A stretch of DNA of 64,000 nucleotides. Source: Sunxiuqinia sp965230765 (lineage in GTDB: Bacteria > Bacteroidota > Bacteroidia > Bacteroidales > Prolixibacteraceae). The notes beneath the pieces are model-generated. The model worked only from the letters and a program-made list of their open reading frames with translations. It did no database searches and had not been told where the DNA came from. The stretch spans positions 1,984,001 to 2,048,000 of the forward strand of contig CBDDLR010000001.1 of the NCBI GenBank assembly GCA_965230765.1, read 5' to 3'. Both the position numbers and the translations under genes were made by a program. Numbering within the stretch: position 1 is the stretch's first letter; the number at the start of each line of letters is the position of its first letter. Below, piece after piece: positions 44,314-51,936 of the stretch.

Positions 44314-44478
44314 ACCTTGCATAACAGTTTGTAATATGGCAGGCGGGGTAGGTAGCGGTTTGACAAGTTAAACCTTAGCTCCATTAACCTATCGGTCTGG
44401 CAGGATTTCTTATTGAAATCCCGTCCGACCACAAACAAGTGACCGTCAACATTCATCTTAACTGAGAACAAAACACTA
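44314..44478. other. Structured spacer between secreted-protein gene and abiH
   Basis: 165 bp with higher GC than the flanking genes. An imperfect 16-bp hairpin (ggtctggcaggatttc, 5-nt loop, gaaatcccgtccgacc; two mismatches and one wobble) lies at about 44391-44427. A GTTAAAC heptamer lies nearby. It has the look of a recombination-type or cassette-junction spacer, but an integron attC site is not demonstrated. Confidence 0.4.
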
Positions 44479-45600
44479 ATGAATAGGATAATAATAATCG
44501 GTAATGGCTTTGATAGGGCATTAAATATAAAATCCAATTATGAACATTTTATTGATTGGTACTTAAAAAAATGTTTGTATGATGCACAATATGCATATAT
44601 TGATCGACCAAGTATCAAAATCGAAAGGTTGGATAATCATTTGAGGAATTACCTTTGGAGACAAACTGATGCTATAGGAGGACATGGAGGTTGGAATGAT
44701 ATTGTAAAAGTTTTGAAAAAAAACTCTGACAATGGAATTAAAATAAATGACAAATACATTGTTAGGATAAAAAAAGGAATTATAAAACAAGCGATCAATG
44801 ACATCAATGTTAAAGGTTGGGCGGATATTGAAAGGGTTTATTATGAGCAATTAATTGCAATCTTTACCAATGTTCATAACAATCCACCACAAAGTCAAAT
44901 TGATAGTCTGGATAAGCTTAATGATGAACTTAGAGAAATAAAAGAACAGCTTCAAAAATATCTTACGGATGAAATAAATGAATTTAAATCTAAAAAGAAG
45001 GGAATGGGGATCCCTTCTAGAAAAGTTGCGTTTACAGAGTTTCAAGAAGAAGATTTTATTGACCAAGACTGGAATAACCTTGATTTAGAAAAAAACAAGA
45101 ATCCTGAAAAAGTTTGTATTCTTAATTTTAATTACACAAACTTATTTGAAGGAGATACTGATAAAATTGAAGTAATTAACATTCATGGAGAACTTAATAA
45201 TCAAATTTCTCCTATTGTATTCGGTTACGGAGACGATTACGATGAGAACTACAGTAAGATTGAGAATTTAAGCGAAGACAGATGGCTTCATGGTTTTAAA
45301 TCTTTTAAATATTTAAAGACAAACGCTTATAAAAGACTATTAAACTTTATGAGTAAAAATGTTTATGAGGTTTTTGTTGTGGGTCATTCATGTGGGTTAA
45401 GCGATAAGACATTGTTAAAACTAATTTTTGAGGATGAAGGCTGTTGTCATATAAAAGTATTTCATAGCAAGGAGTTAAATAATTTTGACGAAATTATTTA
45501 TAACATCTCAAGGGTTATGGAGGACAAAATTAAGTTTAGAAAAAGAGTTGGAACAAAAGATGAAATTGCCCAAGTTAAATTATTATTGTCGCTAATATAG
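44479..45600 (+). CDS. AbiH-family phage abortive-infection protein
   Basis: A 373-residue protein of the AbiH family (phage resistance by abortive infection, first described in lactococci). Signatures: the N-terminal nucleotide-binding-like RIIIIGNGFDRALNIKSNYE, the central LNFNYTNLF followed by INIHGEL and PIVFGYGDD, and the late VFVVGHSCGLSDKTLLKLIF. Length is normal and no frameshift is seen. It is cytoplasmic with no signal. The gene is visibly more AT-rich than the housekeeping genes around it and is bounded by repeats, as expected for recent transfer. The molecular target is unknown for the family. Confidence 0.88.
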   Translation: MNRIIIIGNGFDRALNIKSNYEHFIDWYLKKCLYDAQYAYIDRPSIKIERLDNHLRNYLWRQTDAIGGHGGWNDIVKVLKKNSDNGIKINDKYIVRIKKGIIKQAINDINVKGWADIERVYYEQLIAIFTNVHNNPPQSQIDSLDKLNDELREIKEQLQKYLTDEINEFKSKKKGMGIPSRKVAFTEFQEEDFIDQDWNNLDLEKNKNPEKVCILNFNYTNLFEGDTDKIEVINIHGELNNQISPIVFGYGDDYDENYSKIENLSEDRWLHGFKSFKYLKTNAYKRLLNFMSKNVYEVFVVGHSCGLSDKTLLKLIFEDEGCCHIKVFHSKELNNFDEIIYNISRVMEDKIKFRKRVGTKDEIAQVKLLLSLI

Positions 45601-45626
45601 AAAACGAAATATTAATCTTGCGTTAC

Positions 45627-45651
45627 GCAAATTTGCAATTCTTACTATTTT
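45627..45651 (+). repeat. 25-bp direct repeat, right copy
   Basis: Same orientation as 43511-43535, 23 of 25 identical. It abuts the CAACCCG array. Confidence 0.7.
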
Positions 45652-45686
45652 CAACCCGCAACCCGCAACCCGCAACCCGCAACCCG
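45652..45686 (+). repeat. Heptamer tandem repeat (CAACCCG x5)
   Basis: Five exact CAACCCG units, followed by degenerate units (CCCCGCAACCCG, TAACTCG) for another 35 bp. On the opposite strand the unit reads CGGGTTG, like the CGGGTTT-type units beside the left 42-bp repeat. Confidence 0.9.
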
Positions 45687-45725
45687 AATCCCCGCAACCC
45701 GTAACTCGATTTCCGAACCCCGCAT

Positions 45726-45767
45726 CTCGCAACAGATTGCCCCGTCCCTTCGTTCCTCGCTATGACG
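45726..45767 (-). repeat. 42-bp dispersed repeat, right (inverted) copy
   Basis: The minus strand begins CGTCATAGCGAGGAACGAAG and ends ATCTGTTGCGAG, 37 of 42 identical to 43349-43390. In both places the element runs into pentamer/heptamer tracts of the CGAG/CGGGTT type, so the composite unit is duplicated in inverted orientation. Confidence 0.8.
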
Positions 45768-45995
45768 GTTGGCATTCTCCTCTTCTCAGTTCCCACCCTC
45801 TCAGATTCTTCCAGGTTCACCTTCTTCATTCGCAACATTTCTGTTATTTTTGTGGTTTTCTTTAAAGCTTACGAGTAGGAGAGCCTTATCGTTTGAAATA
45901 ATCTTTCAACAAAGGCTAATAAATTAATAGCAGGACAATCTTTTAGTGGGTTAGCTTGTTGTTAATGGGTAACGATAATTGGTGATGAATTTTTG

Positions 45996-46001
45996 AAGGA
46001 G
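45996..46001 (+). promoter_or_regulatory. Shine-Dalgarno sequence for the transglycosylase gene
   Basis: AAGGAG ends 7 bp before the ATG at 46009. A clean SD is uncommon in this window and fixes the start. Confidence 0.6.
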
Positions 46002-46008
46002 TAAACAC

Positions 46009-46944
46009 ATGAAACAAGTTATTAGACGGATCTTTTTCAGCATATTTCTGGCAGTTATTTTATTTGCAGGCATTCACTTTTTTGGGGCATCTACTTTGCC
46101 CGAAGGTGATCCGGCACCTCTACAGGAGGAGTTTTTATATGAGGCTGTTGACTTGCCGAAAAAATTAAAGTTTGCAGACGAAAAAGTACCGCTGGAATAT
46201 TTTGATGTTAAGGAAAGCCTGGATCGGGAAATGCTGGTGAATTCCTATTTTCATTCGCAAACCTTGAGGTATATAAAATTGGCACCGAGGTTTTTCTCCA
46301 TTATTGAGCCTATTTTAAAGCAAGATAGCATACCGGATGATTTTAAGTATTTGGCCTTGGCTGAAAGTGGATTTGATCCCCGTGCAGTTTCACCAGCTGG
46401 GGCAGTTGGTTTTTGGCAGTTTATGAAAGGCACTGCCAAGGATTATGGGTTGGAAGTGAACAATGAGGTGGATGAGCGTTACCACATTGAAAAAGCGACC
46501 CATGCTGCCTGTGCATATTTGCATGAATCATATGAAAAGTATGGCAGCTGGACACTGGTTGCTGCAACCTACAATGCCGGGCGTAACTTTGTGAGCAAAC
46601 AAATAGAGCGCCAGCAGGAAAACAATTATTATGATTTGTTGCTGGGCGAAGAAACCAGCCGTTACGTGTTCCGCATTTTGGTGTTGAAACTCATTATGGA
46701 AAACCCCAAGGAATACGGCTTTGATATTTCAAAAGACGAGCTTTACCCGGTTTGGAAAACAAAGTCCATTGAAATTTCGGGAAAGGTTGATAATTTTGCT
46801 GAGTTTGCCAAAACACATGGCACAAATTATAAGATACTGAAAATGTTGAATCCCTGGTTGCGTGATGCCTATCTTACGAACGCTTCGGGAAAAACATACG
46901 AAATAAAACTCCCTGCAAAAGGGTTTCGAACAAACACGAATTAG
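46009..46944 (+). CDS. Lytic transglycosylase (SLT/MltD-like)
   Basis: Cleaves peptidoglycan glycan strands in the periplasm. The 311-residue protein has an N-terminal signal or anchor (about 7-26). The SLT domain (about 95-240) has catalytic Glu119 in LALAESGFDP, then SPAGAVGFWQFMKGTA and the AATYNAGRN motif. The C-terminal 60 residues (AKTHGTNYKILKMLNPWLRD...YEIKLP) look like a divergent LysM-type wall-binding module. It ends 5 bp before uvrA; the two may share a transcript. Confidence 0.9.
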   Translation: MKQVIRRIFFSIFLAVILFAGIHFFGASTLPEGDPAPLQEEFLYEAVDLPKKLKFADEKVPLEYFDVKESLDREMLVNSYFHSQTLRYIKLAPRFFSIIEPILKQDSIPDDFKYLALAESGFDPRAVSPAGAVGFWQFMKGTAKDYGLEVNNEVDERYHIEKATHAACAYLHESYEKYGSWTLVAATYNAGRNFVSKQIERQQENNYYDLLLGEETSRYVFRILVLKLIMENPKEYGFDISKDELYPVWKTKSIEISGKVDNFAEFAKTHGTNYKILKMLNPWLRDAYLTNASGKTYEIKLPAKGFRTNTN

Positions 46945-46949
46945 AGCCG

Positions 46950-49811
46950 ATGCAGAAAACAGAAACCAAGGTGTTGAACGAAGAGCTGATTGAGAACGAA
47001 GAGAAGGTGATGGTGTACGGGGCACGCGTTCACAACCTTCAAAATATCAATGTAGAAATTCCGCGCAACAAGCTAACGGTAATCACCGGGCTAAGTGGCA
47101 GTGGTAAGTCATCGCTGGCTTTTGATACCATTTATGCCGAAGGCCAGCGCCGCTATATTGAAACGTTTTCTGCATATGCACGTTCCTTTCTGGGCAATAT
47201 GGAGCGCCCCGATGTGGACAAAATTACCGGACTGAGCCCAGTGATTTCCATTGAACAAAAAACCACCAACAAAAACCCACGTTCAACGGTGGGCACGGTT
47301 ACCGAGATTTACGATTTCCTACGTTTGTTGTATGCCCGTGCTGGTGAAGCCTTTTCATACGAGACGGGGGAGAAAATGGTGAAATACACCGATGACCAGA
47401 TTTTGAAACTGATCAATGATCATTTTGCAGACAAGCGCATTCTAATTATGGCGCCGGTGGTTCGTGGACGAAAAGGGCATTATCGTGAGTTGTTTGAACA
47501 AATTCGCCGAAAAGGTTTCCTGCATGCCCGGATTGATGGTGAGGTTCAGGAGCTACGTCCAAACATGCGTGTGGACAGGTATAAAAATCACTTTATTGAA
47601 ATTGTTGTTGATCGTATTGTGGCAGATGATGCCAGCAAAAAGCGGCTGAAAGATTCGGTTCAGATAGCAATGCAACAAGGGCACGGCATCACCTTGGTAA
47701 TGGAGCATGAAACAGACAATATCAAGTATTACAGCCGTCAGTTGATGTGCCCCACTACCGGTATTTCATACGCCGAACCGGCACCGCATAATTTTTCGTT
47801 TAACTCGCCACAGGGTGCTTGTCCAAAGTGTAATGGGCTGGGCATGGTTTCTGAAATTGATTTGGAGAAGATTGTGCCAGATCCGCTTCTGAGCATTGCA
47901 AAAGGCGGGATTGCCCCATTGGGTACAAAGAAAAATACACTGATTTTTTGGCAAATTGAATCCTTGGGCGAAAAGTATGGATTCAACCTTACAACCCCGG
48001 TGAAAGATATTCCTGAAGATGGCTTGAACGCTGTGCTGTTTGGAACGAATGAACGCATTCAATTAAAAAACTCGCCACTGGGAAGTTCGGTGAACTATAT
48101 GATGACTTATGAAGGAGTGGTGAAATATATTGACAACCAGAAAGATGACAACCCTTCGAAAAAAGCGCAGAAATGGGCTAATCAGTTTGTGAAAGAGCAG
48201 GTTTGCCCGGAATGTAAAGGTGCGCGATTAAAAAAAGAATCGCTACACTTTAAGATTGACGGAAAAAATATCTCCGAATTGGCGCAGATGGACATCCGTG
48301 AGCTGAACAATTGGGTGACTGGTTTGGAAGATAGAATAACCGATCGTCAGCGTAAAATTGGAACGGAAGTCATTAAAGAAATTCGAGACCGTATAAGCTT
48401 TCTAATGGATGTTGGCTTGGAGTATTTATCGCTCGACCGTACTTCCAGAACTCTTTCCGGAGGTGAGTCACAGCGCATTCGTTTGGCAACGCAAATCGGT
48501 TCACAATTGGTGAATGTACTTTATATTTTGGATGAGCCCAGCATTGGCCTGCATCATCGCGATAACCTTCGCCTGATTAATTCGCTTGAGCAACTGCGCG
48601 ATACTGGCAACTCGGTAATTGTTGTAGAACACGATAAAGACATGATGCTTTCTGCCGATCATGTGGTGGATATGGGACCCTATGCAGGACGGCATGGCGG
48701 GGAAGTGGTTGCCAGCGGAAAACCAAAAGAAATATTGAAGGCCAAAACACTGACTTCGAAATATTTAAATGGTGAAGAAAAAATAGCTGTTCCCGAAAAA
48801 CGAAGGGAAGGCAATGGTTTGGCAATTAAGCTAAAAGGTTGCACTGGTCATAACTTGCAGGCAGTAAATGCTGAATTTCCCCTTGGGAAATTGATTTGTG
48901 TAACCGGGGTTTCGGGCAGTGGGAAATCAAGCTTGGTGAATGCTACCTTGCAACCTATTTTGAGCCAGCATTTTTACAAGTCGGTGAAAGATCCGCTTCC
49001 TTACACAAAAATCGAGGGGCTGAAAAACCTCGATAAAGTAGTACAGGTTGATCAATCGCCATTGGGGCGAACACCTCGTTCGAACCCGGTTACTTACACA
49101 GGCGTGTTCTCCGATATCCGATCGTTGTTTGCACAGTTGCCAGAAGCTAAAATTCGTGGTTACAAGCCTGGTCGTTTCTCTTTTAATGTGAAAGGAGGAC
49201 GCTGTGAAGAGTGCCAGGGAGGTGGTTTGAAGCTGATTGAAATGAATTTCTTGCCCGATGTGTATGTGCATTGCGATAGCTGCAACGGCAAGCGATACAA
49301 CCGTGAAACGCTAGAGGTTCGTTACAAAGGAAAATCCATAAGCGATGTGCTGGACATGACCATTAACCAGGGCGTTGAGTTTTTTGAAAACCTTCCTTCA
49401 ATCGCCCATAAACTAAAAACCCTTCAGGATGTTGGATTGGGTTACATTACTTTGGGGCAGTCGTCAACAACACTATCAGGTGGTGAATCGCAACGAGTGA
49501 AATTAGCAGCTGAGTTGGCGAAACGTGATACTGGTAAAACATTGTATATTCTGGATGAACCAACAACCGGGCTTCATTTTGAAGACATCCGTGTGTTGCT
49601 CGATGTGTTGAACAAATTAGTTGACCGAGGCAATACAGTTATCGTAATTGAACACAACATGGATGTGATCAAAGTAGCTGACCACATCATTGATTTGGGA
49701 CCTGAAGGTGGAAAAGGTGGAGGGAAAATTCTTTGTTCCGGTACCCCTGAAGAGATTATCAAAAACAAAAAATCATACACAGCGAAATTCCTGAAAGAAG
49801 AGCTTACCTGA
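46950..49811 (+). CDS. uvrA: Excinuclease ABC subunit A
   Basis: Damage-recognition ATPase of nucleotide excision repair. The 953-residue protein has two ABC modules: Walker A GLSGSGKSSLAFDT and GVSGSGKSSLVNAT, signatures LSGGESQRIRLATQIG and LSGGESQRVKLAAEL, Walker B YILDEPSIGL and YILDEPTTGL. The C-terminal zinc module is intact (CEEC...CDSC). The first zinc module reads C267-P-T-T270 with C291-P-K-C294, so one of four usual Cys ligands is Thr. Full length. uvrB is not in this window. Confidence 0.97.
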   Translation: MQKTETKVLNEELIENEEKVMVYGARVHNLQNINVEIPRNKLTVITGLSGSGKSSLAFDTIYAEGQRRYIETFSAYARSFLGNMERPDVDKITGLSPVISIEQKTTNKNPRSTVGTVTEIYDFLRLLYARAGEAFSYETGEKMVKYTDDQILKLINDHFADKRILIMAPVVRGRKGHYRELFEQIRRKGFLHARIDGEVQELRPNMRVDRYKNHFIEIVVDRIVADDASKKRLKDSVQIAMQQGHGITLVMEHETDNIKYYSRQLMCPTTGISYAEPAPHNFSFNSPQGACPKCNGLGMVSEIDLEKIVPDPLLSIAKGGIAPLGTKKNTLIFWQIESLGEKYGFNLTTPVKDIPEDGLNAVLFGTNERIQLKNSPLGSSVNYMMTYEGVVKYIDNQKDDNPSKKAQKWANQFVKEQVCPECKGARLKKESLHFKIDGKNISELAQMDIRELNNWVTGLEDRITDRQRKIGTEVIKEIRDRISFLMDVGLEYLSLDRTSRTLSGGESQRIRLATQIGSQLVNVLYILDEPSIGLHHRDNLRLINSLEQLRDTGNSVIVVEHDKDMMLSADHVVDMGPYAGRHGGEVVASGKPKEILKAKTLTSKYLNGEEKIAVPEKRREGNGLAIKLKGCTGHNLQAVNAEFPLGKLICVTGVSGSGKSSLVNATLQPILSQHFYKSVKDPLPYTKIEGLKNLDKVVQVDQSPLGRTPRSNPVTYTGVFSDIRSLFAQLPEAKIRGYKPGRFSFNVKGGRCEECQGGGLKLIEMNFLPDVYVHCDSCNGKRYNRETLEVRYKGKSISDVLDMTINQGVEFFENLPSIAHKLKTLQDVGLGYITLGQSSTTLSGGESQRVKLAAELAKRDTGKTLYILDEPTTGLHFEDIRVLLDVLNKLVDRGNTVIVIEHNMDVIKVADHIIDLGPEGGKGGGKILCSGTPEEIIKNKKSYTAKFLKEELT

Positions 49812-50002
49812 GTCATTTAAACAGATAAAGATTTGTAATCTTACTTATGCTTTTAAAACTCAATTTTGTTGATTTATCAGTTTTGTTTTGCTGAATTATT
49901 ATTTTTATGCTGGTTTTTTGAAGATGTAACCTGAATTTTTTCAGTAGTTTTTTTGTGTGCGCTGATTCTCATCTTCGGTTAAAATGCAAATTCGAGAGTT
50001 TA

Positions 50003-50572
50003 ATGAAAAGAAAATCTGACAAACAAAATTTTGTGAAAGTCTGTGGAGAATACCGTAGCCTGTCAGATATTTTTGATCAATATTATAATCCGCTTGTGCT
50101 TCATGCACATTTTTATATCCCTGAGATTGAGGAATGTGAAGATTTGGTTCAGGATTTAATGGCTACTTTGCTATTGAATAAGAAGGAATTTACAAACGAA
50201 AAAAACCTAAAAGGATATCTATACACTTCAATAAAAAATAAAGCATTAAATATCATTCGATCTCACAAACTGAATGAAAAATATGTAGCTTACACAGAGA
50301 GATTTGAAAGTGATGGTGACAACTTAATGGATACCATTATTGAAAAGGAAGTTCATTCAATAATCCACAATGCTATAAACCTGCTGCCTGGCAGGTGCAG
50401 GGAAGTGTTCATGTTGATTGTGTTTGAAAGTCTGTCTTATGAAGAAGCTGCTGAAAAATTACAGGTGTCTGTCAATACGATTAAAACACAGAGGTCCAGG
50501 GCTGTGAAGATTCTTAAGGAAAACCTTGAAAAACATTTCTATTTTCTTCATATTTTACTTTCTGGAAAGTAA
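50003..50572 (+). CDS. ECF sigma factor (FecI-like) of the SusCD locus
   Basis: A 189-residue sigma factor. I choose the ATG at 50003 (MKRKSDKQ) over the in-frame GTG at 49955. Region 2 (about 25-90) has EECEDLVQDLMATLLLNKKEF and LKGYLYTSIKNKALNIIRSHK; region 4 (about 120-175) has LPGRCREVFMLIVFESLSYEEAAEKLQVSVNTIKTQRSRA. With the FecR-like gene 74 bp downstream and the STN-bearing SusC it forms the usual Bacteroidota trans-envelope switch that turns on the locus when substrate is present. Confidence 0.92.
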   Translation: MKRKSDKQNFVKVCGEYRSLSDIFDQYYNPLVLHAHFYIPEIEECEDLVQDLMATLLLNKKEFTNEKNLKGYLYTSIKNKALNIIRSHKLNEKYVAYTERFESDGDNLMDTIIEKEVHSIIHNAINLLPGRCREVFMLIVFESLSYEEAAEKLQVSVNTIKTQRSRAVKILKENLEKHFYFLHILLSGK

Positions 50573-50646
50573 ATTGTAAAAAAATCAACCCTTTTTTCAC
50601 CCATTTCAAACTGTTGTGTGTATTGCATTAACAATAGGTTAAAGAA

Positions 50647-51840
50647 ATGGAAAAAGAACAGAATAAAAACATCTCTAAATTAATATACAAGAGTGTTGTT
50701 GGGATCATTACCAAATCTGAACTTAACGATCTGGAACAATGGAAGTCAGAAGGGAATAATCTCGATGTTTATAATCGAATTGTTGATCGAAAAATCATAA
50801 AGCACTCTCAGGAAATCCTTTCCGGTATAAATTCAGAGGAGGCAATTTCTAAAATCCTTGCTAAATATGAAAAGAAGCGAAGCAACAGGAAAGTCATTCG
50901 ATTATATCGATATGCAGCTGCCATTCTTATTCCTGCTGCTGTTATTATTTCTGTTTTCATTTATAATAGTGGGCAGGAATTGTTGAGCGAGTCAGTTTAT
51001 GAAAATATAAAACCCGGAGAACCTAAGGCAGAGCTCATTCTTTCAACAGGTGAACTATTGAGCCTATCAAACAAAACCCAGGACACCACGATTTTAACTG
51101 AATTGACCCAAATCAAAAATCTGTCAAATACACTGGTTTATCGTCGAGCAGAAGAAACCCTGAAAGATATCCCCCAAAAACTTACAGATGCATTCAATAC
51201 CTTGCGGATCCCTCGTGGCGGCGAATATAAATTGGAATTGTCTGATGGTACAAAAGTATGGGTTAATTCGGCAACAGAGCTTACATATCCAGAGCAGTTT
51301 GTTGGTGATGAACGTATTGTAAAACTTAATGGGGAAGCCTATTTTGAAGTTGCGGAAAATCCTGAAAAGCCTTTCATCGTGAGGTTAAACGAAATGGATG
51401 TTGAAGTGATCGGGACATCGTTCAATGTAATGGCATACAATGATGAAGATAGGATTGAGACGACCTTAATTGAAGGAATGGTTTCTATAACAACAAGGGC
51501 AGATGAAAATATTCTCTTAAGCCCTAATCAACAGGCTCAGTTAAATAGGGAGTCGAATATTATTAGCAAAGCAACTGTCGATCCGGAAAAATACATTGCC
51601 TGGACCAATAAAGTTTTTGTTTTTGACAATGACCCGCTTGAGAAAATCTTTCACAAGCTGAGCAGATGGTACTTTGTTGAGATAGACTATGCGAGTGAAG
51701 ATATTAAGGATTTACATTTTACCGGATATTTTGAACGTTACGATGAAATTGGGAAAATATTGGATTTAATAAGTTCTACAAACAAAGTTCGATTTAATGT
51801 AGATGACCATGTTATAAGAGTAGAATATAAAAACAACTAA
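50647..51840 (+). CDS. FecR-family anti-sigma factor
   Basis: A 397-residue inner-membrane anti-sigma regulator. Residues 1-80 form a cytoplasmic sigma-binding tail. One TM helix lies at about 97-115 (AAAILIPAAVIISVFIY). The periplasmic FecR domain (about 185-280) has the signatures LRIPRGGEYKLELSDGTKVWVNSATELTYP and VKLNGEAYFEVAENPEKPFIV, and a C-terminal STN-contacting/DUF4974 domain follows (about 325-395, NDPLEKIFHKLSRWYFVEI). It holds the upstream sigma factor inactive until SusC signals. Confidence 0.93.
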   Translation: MEKEQNKNISKLIYKSVVGIITKSELNDLEQWKSEGNNLDVYNRIVDRKIIKHSQEILSGINSEEAISKILAKYEKKRSNRKVIRLYRYAAAILIPAAVIISVFIYNSGQELLSESVYENIKPGEPKAELILSTGELLSLSNKTQDTTILTELTQIKNLSNTLVYRRAEETLKDIPQKLTDAFNTLRIPRGGEYKLELSDGTKVWVNSATELTYPEQFVGDERIVKLNGEAYFEVAENPEKPFIVRLNEMDVEVIGTSFNVMAYNDEDRIETTLIEGMVSITTRADENILLSPNQQAQLNRESNIISKATVDPEKYIAWTNKVFVFDNDPLEKIFHKLSRWYFVEIDYASEDIKDLHFTGYFERYDEIGKILDLISSTNKVRFNVDDHVIRVEYKNN

Positions 51841-51854
51841 AAATCGCTAAAAAA

Positions 51855-51908
51855 AGACGGGAAATGTGCCAGCATCCCCCGTCTAAATTCCATCAGTGTG
51901 TGATGGAA
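51855..51908 (+). promoter_or_regulatory. Tandem hairpins in the leader between fecR and susC
   Basis: Two consecutive perfect stems: AGACGGG/CCCGTCT (51855-51861 with 51878-51884) and TTCCATCA/TGATGGAA (51888-51895 with 51901-51908, 5-nt loop). No T tract follows. The susC ATG is 28 bp downstream. This could be a transcript-processing or attenuation point setting different expression of regulators and transporter, or a target of regulatory RNA. Confidence 0.5.
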
Positions 51909-51936
51909 CTTAATACAAACAAATAAATACAAATCT

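Larger units (their letters stand above)
45601..46008. repeat. Repeat-dense non-coding region, right flank of the abiH patch
   Basis: 408 bp without a credible gene. It begins with TTGCGTTACGCAA, the 25-bp direct repeat (45627-45651), five CAACCCG heptamers (45652-45686), degenerate heptamers to about 45720, and the inverted 42-bp repeat (45726-45767). From about 45845 the sequence becomes ordinary: a TATTTTTG -7 box (45845-45852) and a Shine-Dalgarno before the transglycosylase gene. Confidence 0.7.

Noticed and set aside
43384..45686. Possible CRISPR array from the heptamer and 42-bp repeats
   Set aside because: Repeat units are too short or too few, there are no regular unique spacers, and no cas genes lie nearby.
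45623..45838. A 71-residue minus-strand ORF over the heptamer array
   Set aside because: It contains a Gly-Leu-Arg-Val repeat produced purely by the CGGGTTG heptamers, and no coding signal outside the repeat.
49955..50002. GTG start 48 bp upstream for the FecI-like sigma factor
   Set aside because: The extra 16 residues do not resemble sigma region 2, and the ATG at 50003 gives a typical length.
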